A DNA stretch of 44,433 nucleotides from Deltaproteobacteria bacterium (lineage in GTDB: Bacteria > Myxococcota_A > Polyangia > Fen-1088), in the NCBI GenBank assembly GCA_016935975.1, contig JAFGPX010000159.1, positions 1-44,433 on the forward strand. Reading direction: 5' to 3'. A model generated the notes under the pieces. It saw only the letters and a program-made list of their open reading frames with translations. It made no database searches and was not told the origin of the DNA. This document shows positions 16,990 through 25,438 of the stretch, piece by piece; positions within the stretch are counted from its first letter, which is position 1; every line of letters begins with the position of its first letter. The position numbers and the translations under genes are program-made.

Positions 16990-18315
16990 TTAGTTCACCT
17001 GCGCGCAGAACTGCTTGCACTCGAGGCCGTCGCCCCCCGACCAGACCTCGAAGCCGGCGAAGATGATGCTGAGGTACATCGAGGTGGTGATGCCGTACTG
17101 GTTGGCGACGGAATCCTGGATGAAATTGTTGAGGTCGTACGCGAGACCGTCGATGGGCTCGGTCGAGACGTACGAAATGCACAGCGGATCGGTATTGTCG
17201 ATCCAGACATCCCAGGTACCGGGAACGCCGGACACCACGTGGGCCGTGTGGTTGGGCTTGTTGTCGCCCGCGCTCTGAGGCACGCCCCCGCGCGGTCGGC
17301 GCTGCTCCGGCTTGAACAGCCACACCATCAGGTAGGCACCGCCGGCGCCCGGATTGCTTGCCCTCAGGCTGGACAGGGGCGCGCTGGTGGCCGTGAACCA
17401 GACGTCGTAGGTGGCGTTCAGGTTGGAGGTGTCGAGAGAGCTGCTGTTTGTCGTGAAAATCGTCGGCACCGATTTGATGTCGGACACCTTCTTGGGGAGG
17501 TTGCTGTCGACGGTCGCCTTGTTCTGGTAGGTGCCGATGAAGATCGAGGGGAACCCCATGGGGTTGCCGTCGCTCGCCGGCACCGAAGCGTTCTGCGTAT
17601 TGCCGAGCTTCATCGACAGACCATCGAGCGTGACCGTCTGACCACCGAACTTGTACCACCAGTTCGTCATCGTGTAGTAGGTCTTGGTCGAGCCGGTCAC
17701 TTCCAGCACGCCGTCCTCGTACTGTTTGGTGAAGCTCTTCGTGGTCGTCGAGGTGTCGGTGCAGTCCACCGTAGGCGTCGTGCTGCCGCCGGCACCCGTC
17801 CCGCCGCCCGAGCCCGTCGTGCCACCGCTGTTGCCGGTGCCGCCCGTGGCGGCCGTACCGCCGCCGCCCATCGTGCCGCCGCGGCCGCCCGCCGCGCCAC
17901 CACCGTCCAGCGTGCCGCTACTGCCGCCGCCGGCACTGCCCCCAACTCCTCCGGCGCCGCCACTGCCGGTACGGCCGCCAGGGGTGGCCGTACCCCCGGA
18001 CGCCGTCGTCCTGCCCGAGGCCGTCGTCCCCCCGGACGCCGTCGTCCCGCCCGAGGCCGTCGTCCCGCCCGAGGCCGTCGTCCCTCCGGACGCAATCGTC
18101 CCGCCCGAAGCCGTGGTTCCGCCGGAGGCCGTCGCCCCGCCCGAGGCCGAGCTGCCACCCGAAGCGCCGTCGCCGCCGTTGCCCGACTTCCCGCCCGAGC
18201 CCCGAACACCTCCGCTGCCGCCACCGCACCCTATGCTTGGTACCGCGCAGGCGAGCAGCAAACCGGCAACTAGGGGCGTGATTGTCGTGCAGACCTTCCG
18301 GCGAGCGATTTCCAT
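16990..18315 (-). CDS. GH12-like lipoprotein lacking the catalytic nucleophile
   Basis: 441 residues; ATG 18313-18315 with GGAAGGA upstream. The signal peptide ends at Cys30 (VPSIGC) and is followed by about 145 residues of GGTTAS-type linker. The C-terminal 250 residues match the GH12 (endoglucanase/xyloglucanase) layout: MGFPSIFIGTYQNK, ATYDVWFTATS, AYLMVWLF, TWDVWID, and SMYLSIIFAGFEVWSGGDGL. The acid/base Glu is present (Glu423 in GFEVW). The expected nucleophile, Glu in the E-[LI]-M-[IV]-W motif, is Tyr328 (codon TAC) in YLMVW. It may be a carbohydrate-binding pseudoenzyme or have a shifted active site. Extra Cys residues (LECKQFC) are atypical. Confidence 0.82.
   Translation of the reverse strand: MEIARRKVCTTITPLVAGLLLACAVPSIGCGGGSGGVRGSGGKSGNGGDGASGGSSASGGATASGGTTASGGTIASGGTTASGGTTASGGTTASGGTTASGRTTASGGTATPGGRTGSGGAGGVGGSAGGGSSGTLDGGGAAGGRGGTMGGGGTAATGGTGNSGGTTGSGGGTGAGGSTTPTVDCTDTSTTTKSFTKQYEDGVLEVTGSTKTYYTMTNWWYKFGGQTVTLDGLSMKLGNTQNASVPASDGNPMGFPSIFIGTYQNKATVDSNLPKKVSDIKSVPTIFTTNSSSLDTSNLNATYDVWFTATSAPLSSLRASNPGAGGAYLMVWLFKPEQRRPRGGVPQSAGDNKPNHTAHVVSGVPGTWDVWIDNTDPLCISYVSTEPIDGLAYDLNNFIQDSVANQYGITTSMYLSIIFAGFEVWSGGDGLECKQFCAQVN
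18000..18140 (-). repeat. 18-bp coding tandem repeat (GGTTAS) in the GH12-like lipoprotein
   Basis: About seven units of the type GAGGCCGTCGTCCCGCCC encode the GGTTAS linker, some with GGACGC in place of GAGGCC. They are in frame and low in complexity. Confidence 0.8.
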
Positions 18316-18511
18316 GGTGTGTCCTTCCCGAAACGAGCGAATTCCACCCCCACACCTTCTCTCGAAAGCGCACGGTAGCTTACCATGCGCGTCAAGCCCG
18401 AGCCCAAGCTGGTACGCTCCAGGGTATTGGAGGCCGGGATTGGGCCTATCCGTCCCTGATTCCGGGCGCACAGCACGCGGCCGGCCGCAGCCGAACACGG
18501 CCGGCCATCGG

Positions 18512-18527
18512 GGGCCGCTTGCGGCCC
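18512..18527 (-). terminator. Hairpin next to the stop of the TM protein gene
   Basis: GGGCCGC-TT-GCGGCCC is a perfect 7-bp inverted repeat 2 bp beyond the stop of the gene at 18530. No U-tract follows on the minus strand, so it is a weak candidate. The rest of 18316-18529 holds only GC-rich sequence that presumably includes the GH12-like gene's promoter. Confidence 0.4.
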
Positions 18528-18529
18528 TT

Positions 18530-19189
18530 TCAGCCTTCGACCTTGCAGTCGATGACCGTGGCCGCCTCGACCTCCTCGGGATTGCCCCACGCACCGCTCG
18601 CCAGCCAGCGCACCTTCACGCCGCCCACCTTGCCCAGGATCTTCAGGTTGCATTTCGCGGTGAAGCGCTTGAGCAAGTCGCGCGGCTTGTCGGGCGGCTC
18701 GGCCTTGTAGCGCTCTTGCACGGCCGGCTGGAGAAAGAGACCGGGAATCAGATAGAGGTGCCGATCCGTCGTGTAGTACGGCTTGAGCTTGTCCTTCTCG
18801 TCGCCATTCCACGCCATGTTCTCGTCGGAAAACCCGCAGCGGTACGCCCCGATACCGGCGGCCGCCGCGCAGTCCACGTCCGCCCGATCCGAGGTGACGA
18901 GCGTGATCTCCGCCTCGACGGTGCTGCCTGGCTTGTTCGGCTCTTGCGGGGTCCGCTGCATGGCCAGGGCCGCGCCGATGATGACCACCGCGGCAACCCC
19001 CAGCCCGATGAAAACCCGGCGGCGCGAGAGGCTGGCCGGCGTGCCGTCTTCCCCGACCGGGGCTTCCGCGGCCGGCCCCGCGTCGGGTGGGGGCGCTTCC
19101 GGCGCAGCCGACGCGGATGCGGCTTCCGCGGCCTTGGGTGCTTCGGCTTGTGGTTGGGCGTTCTCCAGCTTGTCCTTTTCGCTCTCCAC
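18530..19189 (-). CDS. Single-TM protein with periplasmic C-terminal domain, unknown
   Basis: 219 residues from GTG 19189, chosen because AAAGGACA lies upstream and the frame before it is not protein-like. The N-terminal 70 residues are acidic and Ala/Pro-rich, then a TM helix follows (RRRVFIGLGVAAVVIIGAAL) and a C-terminal domain of about 120 residues with four Cys (VDCAAAAG, YRCGF, KCNLKI, IDCKVEG). The orientation should be N-in, C-out. No family recognised. It is divergent from the glycosyltransferase gene at 19390. Confidence 0.75.
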   Translation of the reverse strand: MESEKDKLENAQPQAEAPKAAEAASASAAPEAPPPDAGPAAEAPVGEDGTPASLSRRRVFIGLGVAAVVIIGAALAMQRTPQEPNKPGSTVEAEITLVTSDRADVDCAAAAGIGAYRCGFSDENMAWNGDEKDKLKPYYTTDRHLYLIPGLFLQPAVQERYKAEPPDKPRDLLKRFTAKCNLKILGKVGGVKVRWLASGAWGNPEEVEAATVIDCKVEG

Positions 19190-19389
19190 GTTGGCTTGTC
19201 CTTTCGTCTTCGCGGTTCCGCAAGGCGGTCCGGCTATCGGGTGCTTCCTAGGCGGGCCGACACCCGCACGACGCAGGTGGCAATCCCTTGCGACCTCGTT
19301 AGGGTACCGAGGGACGGCGTTTTTGGGAATGGGGTTTGCGGGCCAGGCTGGTGCGCACGCCTGGCGCAAGGCATGATGCGCGCTGCTTG

Positions 19390-20706
19390 ATGGACCCGAG
19401 CAATCCCGACGTTCCAGTCTCTCCGGACGCGCCGACCATGCCACCGCCGGCCCCTTGTCCTTCGCGTCCCGGGGGCCGCTTCGCGGAAACCATCCGCTAC
19501 GCCACGTCCGCGCTGTGCATCGGCCTTCTCTTCCTCGGCATCGTCTGGCGCCTCGTCAACCTCGACTATCCACGCACCTTCAGCTTCGACGAACACCACT
19601 TCGTCAGCAACGCTCGCAACTACATGGCCCACCGGCACGATTGGAACGATCATCCGCCGCTCGGCAAGCTGGTGCTGGTGCCGGCCATGAAGATTTTCGG
19701 CGATCGTGGCCTTGGCTGGCGCCTGTCGTCCGCACTGCTCGGCTTGGCCATCGTTGCCCTGGTCGGCCTGTGCGCCGCCAAGATTTTCAAGGATCGCCGC
19801 GCCGGCCTTCTGGCCGCGGTCTTCGCCGCCATCGACGGCTTCTATCTCTCCTACGCGCGCACCGCGCTCATCGACAATCCGCTCACGGCCTTCATCTTCG
19901 CGGCGTTGGCCCTGATGCTGTGGGGGCGCTCGTTGGGCTGGTTCGCGGGCGCCGCCGTTTGCGTGGGCCTGGCCGTCGCCAGCAAGTGGACGGGCGCGTG
20001 CGTTCTTCTGCTGACGCCCTTCCTTCTACGACGTGCGCGCCGGTCGGCATGGCACGCGCTGTGGATGGTTGCCGTGGCTTCTCTCGTCTACCTGGCCATC
20101 GGCGTATTCGCGCTCTACACCACGCGACAGCCGATCTCCGCGGCGGGCATCCTGCGCAGCAACTGGCACCTCTTGCAGCACCACGCGGGCTTCACGGTCT
20201 GGGACAACGCCGCCAGCTCGAAGTGGTACACCTGGCCGCTGCTTTTCCATCCTATCGTCATGCACCACGAGAACATCGGGAACGGCATGGTTCGGGCGAC
20301 CTCGTCCATCGGCAACATCCTCTTGTGGTTCGCCACCACGGGGGCGATCCTCCTGGCCATGGCCGGGTGGGCCCGCGGGTTGTATCGCCGCCTCCGCCGC
20401 CATGTCCCAATCCACGACCTGCAATGGCGCGAAGGCTTCGTGCTCCTCGGCATGGTCGCGCTCACGCTGCCGTTCATCGTCACGCACCGGCAGTCCTACA
20501 TCTTCCACTACCTCGGCGCCTACGGGCTCGGGCTCGGCATGCTCGCAGCCCGCCTGGCCCGTATCGAGAGACGCTCGTCGCTGGCCGTGCTGGGCTTCCT
20601 GCTGTGCGCCACGGCCGTTTCCATGGTCTACCTGCCGCTGTGGACGGGCGGCGCGCAGAGCCAGCAGGCCTTCAACCTTCGCCTGCCCTTCGCCTCGTGG
20701 CGATGA
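19390..20706 (+). CDS. GT39/PMT-type membrane glycosyltransferase
   Basis: 438 residues from ATG 19390, with about ten TM helices. After the first helix comes FSFDEHHFVSNARNYM (Asp67-Glu68), the DE catalytic motif of protein O-mannosyltransferases and related GT-C enzymes. DHPPLGK (87-93) is the next conserved loop, and LYTTRQPISAAGILRSNWHL and FHYLGAYGLGLGM lie in later helices. It likely transfers a sugar from a polyprenyl-phosphate donor to protein or lipid on the outer face of the inner membrane. The acceptor is unknown; the nearby secreted lipoproteins are possible targets (inference only). Confidence 0.85.
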   Translation: MDPSNPDVPVSPDAPTMPPPAPCPSRPGGRFAETIRYATSALCIGLLFLGIVWRLVNLDYPRTFSFDEHHFVSNARNYMAHRHDWNDHPPLGKLVLVPAMKIFGDRGLGWRLSSALLGLAIVALVGLCAAKIFKDRRAGLLAAVFAAIDGFYLSYARTALIDNPLTAFIFAALALMLWGRSLGWFAGAAVCVGLAVASKWTGACVLLLTPFLLRRARRSAWHALWMVAVASLVYLAIGVFALYTTRQPISAAGILRSNWHLLQHHAGFTVWDNAASSKWYTWPLLFHPIVMHHENIGNGMVRATSSIGNILLWFATTGAILLAMAGWARGLYRRLRRHVPIHDLQWREGFVLLGMVALTLPFIVTHRQSYIFHYLGAYGLGLGMLAARLARIERRSSLAVLGFLLCATAVSMVYLPLWTGGAQSQQAFNLRLPFASWR

Positions 20707-20845
20707 AGTGCTGCGCGGTGGGCGTCGCGCCTGCCGCACGTCTCACAAGAACTCGCTCACCCTCCCGCCCACGCTCCCCGCGAGCCGCGCCACGGCCTCG
20801 CCCGGCGGCCCGGGAAGGTTTGGAAAGCCGCCCAGGGTTTCCGTG

Positions 20846-21898
20846 TCAGCGATAGACCTCGACTTCGCCGAGGTGGAAGAAGTTGGGGGTCGTGTTCTTC
20901 AACCTGATGTAGCGGCCCTCGGCACGCAGCCCCTTGGCCGTCCACTTGGCGAAGGTTTCCTTGCGCTCGGCGATCTGCGTGTAGTTCACGTTGTCCTTGC
21001 TGACTTCTATCTTGATGGGCACGGCCCGCTCCTCGTAGCCGTCCGGGCGATTGTAGACGTGGATCTTGCTGAACTTGCGGACCTGACCCAAGTCGATGAC
21101 CGCCCACTGCTGGCCCCCGTCCAGGGTGTGGAAGCCCAGGGTATCGGGATCGCCGTCGACCAGAAGGGTGTAGTCCGTTCCCTGCCCGGGGAACTGGCTG
21201 CTGGTGGTGACCTTCGCGTGCAGCGCGAGGTTGGGCCCGGCGAGCTTCTTGCCGAGCCAGTTGGCGCCGAAGCCGATGGCCACAGCCAAGACCAGCGCCA
21301 CGGCCAACACGCGCGACCAGCGCGCGAAGAGCGCGCGGCCCAGCCGGTTGGCCTCGAATTCCAGCGGCTCGGCCAGGCGCAGAACCAGCTCGTGCAGGCC
21401 GGCGGCGAACGATTCCCGCTCTTCCTCCGTGAGTCGGGCCATGGCGGCGTCGCGCTCCGCACCGAGCATCGCGGTCAGCGTTCCGGCCTGCTCCACCGTC
21501 AGCTTGCCCCATGCCGCCTCGATGGCCGGCAGCGTGCGGGCCTTGGCCCAGTCCGCCTCGGTCAGCGGATCTCCGGGCGAGAGCAAGCCGGCCCGGCCGA
21601 GGTGCGCGCGCACCAGCAGCTCGACGGCGGTGCAATCGAGCAAGAGCACGGCCCAACTCCCCTTGCCGGTCTCTCCGATCTTCACCACGTCGTCGCAGAT
21701 CTGGCGGGCGACGTCGTAGGCATAGAAACCCGGCTGGCCCGGCAAGAAGGTCTTCTCCCGGGCTTCGGCCACGCGCGGGCCGAGCCACAACAAGCGGGAC
21801 AGCAAACCGGGCCGCTTCGGGGTGGGGATTGCAGGTTCCGGCTGGGCGGGAGGCGCCGCGGATTCCTGGGTGTTCATCTCGCCATTGTCGTCACTCAT
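20846..21898 (-). CDS. Membrane protein with C-terminal F5/8-type C (discoidin) domain
   Basis: 350 residues. The N-terminal 190 residues are helical and acidic, containing a segment (GFYAYDVARQICDDVVKIG ... AVLLLDCTAVELLVRAHLG) that repeats as a family trait I do not recognise. A TM helix follows (VLAVALVLAVAIGFGANWLG). The C-terminal 125 residues form a discoidin-like jelly roll: TSSQFPGQGTDYTLLVDGD, QQWAVIDLGQVRKFSKIHVY, EVSKDNVNYTQI, RYIRLKNTTPNFFHLGEVEV. It would present a carbohydrate- or lipid-binding domain in the periplasm. The 148-bp palindromic element lies between its start and the purE stop. Confidence 0.83.
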   Translation of the reverse strand: MSDDNGEMNTQESAAPPAQPEPAIPTPKRPGLLSRLLWLGPRVAEAREKTFLPGQPGFYAYDVARQICDDVVKIGETGKGSWAVLLLDCTAVELLVRAHLGRAGLLSPGDPLTEADWAKARTLPAIEAAWGKLTVEQAGTLTAMLGAERDAAMARLTEEERESFAAGLHELVLRLAEPLEFEANRLGRALFARWSRVLAVALVLAVAIGFGANWLGKKLAGPNLALHAKVTTSSQFPGQGTDYTLLVDGDPDTLGFHTLDGGQQWAVIDLGQVRKFSKIHVYNRPDGYEERAVPIKIEVSKDNVNYTQIAERKETFAKWTAKGLRAEGRYIRLKNTTPNFFHLGEVEVYR

Positions 21899-21980
21899 GA
21901 GGCCTGTGTTTATACCTCAAAGTGGCGGGCGTGGGTATCGACCCTCAAATATGGGCCAGGGCAGCCCCTAGCAATGCCGG

Positions 21981-22128
21981 CCGTAACCAGTGCCGGTTGC
22001 TCGGGAACGCTCCACAGAGAGAAACGTCGGAACAGGACCGGAGAATCCTTGGCATTCCGCCATTCCTGTCCGTCTCTGCTTCTCCGTCCCTTTCTGTCTT
22101 TCCCCCAAGCGACCGGCGTCGGGGCTAG
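21981..22128. repeat. 148-bp quasi-palindromic (MITE-like) element, copy B
   Basis: It aligns along its full length with copy A (9677-9823), at roughly three quarters identity by eye; conserved blocks include CCACAG-GAGA-ACG, CATTCCGCCATT and CTCTGCTTCTC. The right end reads GACCGGCGTCGGGGCTAG, and its complement pairs with the left end (21981 onward) less perfectly than in copy A. The last CTAG overlaps the purE stop codon (22125-22127 on the minus strand). Confidence 0.7.
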
Positions 22129-22625
22129 AACTTGGCGCTGACCTCGGCGTCGGTTTCCAGGACCTTGCGCAGCCGCTCTTGGCGCTCGGCCGCGAGGCGC
22201 TCGCCGAGCTTGCCGTCGCCCAGCGCCACTATCTGCGCGGCCAAGAGACCGGCGTTCTCGGCGCCGCCGATGGCCACGGTGGCGACCGGGATCCCGGGCG
22301 GCATCATCGCCGTGGACAAGAGCGCGTCCATGCCCTGCAGACTGCTCGATGCGATGGGAACGCCGATCACCGGGCGCGTGGTGTGCGCCGCCACCGCGCC
22401 GGCCAGGTGCGCGGCCCCGCCCGCGCCGCAGATGAAGACCTTGGTGCCGCTGGCCGCGGCCTGGCGCACGAAGGCCGCCGTCTGTTCGGGCGCGCGGTGC
22501 GCGGACAGAACGCGCACGCAGACGTCGAGGCCGAGCTCCTTGAGCACGTCGGCCGCCGGCTTCATGATGGCGAGGTCAGATTTCGACCCCATGAGAATGG
22601 CAACGTCGCAGGTCTTGTCGCTCAC
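22125..22625 (-). CDS. purE: N5-carboxyaminoimidazole ribonucleotide mutase PurE
   Basis: 166 residues, the usual length for class I PurE, which converts N5-CAIR to CAIR in purine synthesis. Motifs visible are [24 protein letters not shown] (catalytic His in SAHR), [27 protein letters not shown] and [13 protein letters not shown]. The start ATG overlaps the purD stop by 4 bp. The stop codon TAG and the last residues lie at the very edge of the palindromic repeat B, which may have replaced the original C-terminus. Confidence 0.95.
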   Translation of the reverse strand: MSDKTCDVAILMGSKSDLAIMKPAADVLKELGLDVCVRVLSAHRAPEQTAAFVRQAAASGTKVFICGAGGAAHLAGAVAAHTTRPVIGVPIASSSLQGMDALLSTAMMPPGIPVATVAIGGAENAGLLAAQIVALGDGKLGERLAAERQERLRKVLETDAEVSAKF

Positions 22626-23935
22626 GATTTGCCTCGCAGTCCGATGTCCTTGCGGTAGTGCATGCCCGGCCAGCCGATGCGGCCGATGCCAGCATAGACG
22701 CGCTCGCGCGCCTCCTCCAAATTGCCGCCATACGCGGTGACGCCCAGCACGCGACCACCGCTGGTCAGAAGCCCGCCGTCGCCGCGTTTCGTGCCGGCGT
22801 GAAACACCACCAGGTCGCCGCCCGCCCCCGGCAACTGCCCGTCGTCACCCAAACCCGCGATGCGGTCGCCCCCGCGCACCTTGCCGGGATAGCCCTCGGC
22901 GGCCAATACCACGCAGACCGCCAGCCCCGGCAGCCATTCCAGCAGACGCATGGGCAGCTCGCCCGAGGCGGCGTCGAGCAACCAGGGCAGCAAGTCCTCG
23001 CCCAGGCGGAGCAGGACGGCTTGCGTCTCGGGGTCGCCGAAGCGGCAGTTCCATTCGATGACCGTGGGCCCGCGCTCGGGGGACAGCATGAGCCCGCCGT
23101 AGAGCAGCCCGCGGAACGGCCGTCCCGCGTCGGCCAGCGCGGCCAGAAGCGGCGCGAAGATGGTGCGCGCGATCTGCTCGGTCAGAGCCTCGTCGACCAG
23201 GGGCGAAGGCGAGTAGGCGCCCATGCCGCCGGTGTTGGGGCCGCGATCGCCGTCGAGGACCGTCTTGTGGTCCTCGGCCGAGGCCAGGAGCACGAAGCGC
23301 GTGCCATCGCACAGGGCCATCATCGACACCTCGCGGCCGCCGAGCCGCTCCTCGATGACCACGCGGCCGCCGGCCTCGCCGAAGGCGCGTTCCACCAGCA
23401 TCGTGCGCACCGCCCGCTTGGCCTCGTCGTGCGACGCGGTGACCACCACGCCCTTGCCGGCGCACAGCCCGTCGGCCTTGACCACCAGGTCGCCCGGCTG
23501 CGCGTCGATGAAGGCATCGGCCGCGGCCACGTCGGAGAAAGCGCCGTAGGCCGCGGTGGGAACGCCCGCTCGGGTCATGATCTCCTTGGCGAACTGCTTG
23601 CTGCCCTCGATCTCCGCGGCCTTCCGCGACGGGCCGAAGCAGCGCAGTCCGGCCGCCTGGCAGGCGTCGCCGAGCCCGGCCATGAGCGGCACCTCGGGGC
23701 CGCACACCACCAGATCGACGGCCTCGCGCTTGCCCAGCGCCACCAGATCGGCGATGGCCTCGGTGGCGATCTTGGCCAGCGTGACGCGGCCTTGGCCCAT
23801 GCCGCGGCCGAGGGCCTCGATCCCGGGGTTGCCCGGCGCCACGAGCAAGTGGTCACACAGGGGGCTCTGCACAAGTCGCCATGCCAGGGCGTGCTCGCGC
23901 CCGCCCGAACCGACGAGGAGTACCTTGTAGCCCAT
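22622..23935 (-). CDS. purD: Phosphoribosylamine-glycine ligase PurD
   Basis: 437 residues, full length. It joins glycine to phosphoribosylamine with ATP. The N-terminal [11 protein letters not shown], the ATP-grasp region ([37 protein letters not shown]) and the metal-site motif [15 protein letters not shown] are all present. It is the middle gene of a purH-purD-purE operon. Confidence 0.96.
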   Translation of the reverse strand: MGYKVLLVGSGGREHALAWRLVQSPLCDHLLVAPGNPGIEALGRGMGQGRVTLAKIATEAIADLVALGKREAVDLVVCGPEVPLMAGLGDACQAAGLRCFGPSRKAAEIEGSKQFAKEIMTRAGVPTAAYGAFSDVAAADAFIDAQPGDLVVKADGLCAGKGVVVTASHDEAKRAVRTMLVERAFGEAGGRVVIEERLGGREVSMMALCDGTRFVLLASAEDHKTVLDGDRGPNTGGMGAYSPSPLVDEALTEQIARTIFAPLLAALADAGRPFRGLLYGGLMLSPERGPTVIEWNCRFGDPETQAVLLRLGEDLLPWLLDAASGELPMRLLEWLPGLAVCVVLAAEGYPGKVRGGDRIAGLGDDGQLPGAGGDLVVFHAGTKRGDGGLLTSGGRVLGVTAYGGNLEEARERVYAGIGRIGWPGMHYRKDIGLRGKS

Positions 23936-24000
23936 GGCCTAGCGCCGGGAGTGCCGCTCGCCGAAACCCAGCGACGGCGGCGTGACCAGAGAGCAATCCG

Positions 24001-24600
24001 TCAAGACTGCTCCTTCTTCGGTAGGGCGGCCAAGTAGCTGGCGATGGCGCCGTCGTAGGCCGCGGTGTGCGCGAAGGCCTTGCGGCACAGCTCGAAGCGC
24101 AGCGCGGGGGAAATCTCGCCGGCGCCTTCGATCTCGCCCAGCACGCGCTCGTAGTCCCCGGGATCCACGACGACCGCCACGCGCTCGTGGTTCTTGGCGG
24201 CCGAGCGCACCATCGCCGGCCCCCCGATGTCGATGTTCTCGATGACCTCCTCGAACGAGGCGCCCCGCGCCACGGTTTCGCGGAAAGGATACAGGTTGAC
24301 GACCACGAGATCGATGGCGTCGATGCCGTGCTCGCTCATCTGCCTGCGGTGCTCTTCGGTGGGACGGCCGAGGATGCCGCCGTGCACGCGCGGATGCAGG
24401 GTCTTGACCCGGCCGTCGAGCATTTCGGGAAACCCGGTGAAGTCGCTGACGTCCCGCACGGGCACGGAAGCCTCGCGCAGGGCGCGGGCCGTGCCACCCG
24501 TCGAGAGAATCTCGACGCCCAGCTTGGCCAGCCTCTTGCCGAGGTCGAGGACGCCTTTCTTGTCGGACACCGAGACGAGAGCGCGCACGACTTTGCTCAT
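24001..24600 (-). CDS. purH: Stand-alone IMP cyclohydrolase domain of PurH
   Basis: 199 residues from ATG 24598-24600 (AGAAGG upstream). It corresponds to the MGS-like N-terminal IMP cyclohydrolase domain of bifunctional Pur[83 protein letters not shown]. The frame stops where the roughly 310-residue AICAR formyltransferase domain would begin, and no such sequence follows in the 65 bp before purD. It would therefore catalyse only the last step to IMP, with a separate formyltransferase needed elsewhere. A family shorter than normal rather than a broken gene is suggested by the clean stop and operon position. Confidence 0.9.
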   Translation of the reverse strand: MSKVVRALVSVSDKKGVLDLGKRLAKLGVEILSTGGTARALREASVPVRDVSDFTGFPEMLDGRVKTLHPRVHGGILGRPTEEHRRQMSEHGIDAIDLVVVNLYPFRETVARGASFEEVIENIDIGGPAMVRSAAKNHERVAVVVDPGDYERVLGEIEGAGEISPALRFELCRKAFAHTAAYDGAIASYLAALPKKEQS

Positions 24601-24727
24601 GCGCGACCTTCTACCACAAGCGGGCGAGATTCCGACGGCTTGGCGGGCCCGCCGGGCACCGCGTCGCGCCGGTCGGGAATCGCCCTTGTGGGGGAGCGAT
24701 TCCGTCCCCATCATTGGGTCCGAGGCC

Positions 24728-25438
24728 GTGACTGACAGCGACCCGACCAAGGCACAGCCGGCGCGCACGCTCGATCTGGGCACGCGCGCCTTCCACGAGG
24801 TTCTCGCCCTACAGCGGGATCTGGTGGCCGCGCGCCAAGCCGATACCATCCCCGATACCCTGGTGCTGGTCGAGCACCCCGAGGTCATCACGCTGGGGCG
24901 CTCGGCCAAGCCGGAAAACGTCCTCGCTCCCGGAGCCATCCCCGTCGTCTCCATCGAGCGCGGAGGCGACGTCACCTACCACGGCCCCGGCCAACTCCTG
25001 GCCTATCCCATCTTCCGGCTGCGCGAGGGCGAGCGCGACCTGCACCAGTACTTGCGCGGCCTGGAGGAGGCCGTCCTGCGCGCGCTGGCCGATTTCGACC
25101 TGGCCGGCATGCGCATCCCGGGCCGCACCGGCGTCTGGATCGGCGAGCCCGCGTCGGCGCGCAAGCTGGCCTCGATCGGCGTCGCGGTCCGCAGGTGGGT
25201 GACCATGCACGGCCTGGCGCTCAACGTGAACACCGACCTCGGGCGCTTCGCGGCCATCAAGCCATGCGGGTTTGCGGCCGGCGTGATGACCTCGATGGCG
25301 CGCGAGCTCGGCCGGCCGCTCGACATGGCGGCGGTCAAGCAGGCCCTGGCCGGGCACCTGGCGCACGTCTTGCGGCGGCAGAAGGTCGACTCCCGCCGGC
25401 GAATGGGGCAGGATGCGCCCCGTGGCGTTCGCGAGTAG
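24728..25438 (+). CDS. lipB: Octanoyltransferase LipB
   Basis: 236 residues from GTG 24728; upstream in-frame codons run through purH antisense and are not protein-like. LipB moves octanoate from acyl carrier protein to lipoyl domains. The key features are [15 protein letters not shown], the signature [19 protein letters not shown] (residues 77-95), the catalytic Lys146 in RKLASIGV, and the catalytic Cys180 in IKPCGF. The gene is divergent from purH and its 3' end overlaps the next gene by 26 bp. Confidence 0.95.
   Translation: MTDSDPTKAQPARTLDLGTRAFHEVLALQRDLVAARQADTIPDTLVLVEHPEVITLGRSAKPENVLAPGAIPVVSIERGGDVTYHGPGQLLAYPIFRLREGERDLHQYLRGLEEAVLRALADFDLAGMRIPGRTGVWIGEPASARKLASIGVAVRRWVTMHGLALNVNTDLGRFAAIKPCGFAAGVMTSMARELGRPLDMAAVKQALAGHLAHVLRRQKVDSRRRMGQDAPRGVRE

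Noticed and set aside
22658-24037. 459-codon plus-strand frame
   Set aside because: Antisense shadow of purD.
24194-24727. N-terminal extension of lipB
   Set aside because: The upstream frame runs antisense to purH and is not protein-like; GTG 24728 gives the normal LipB length.
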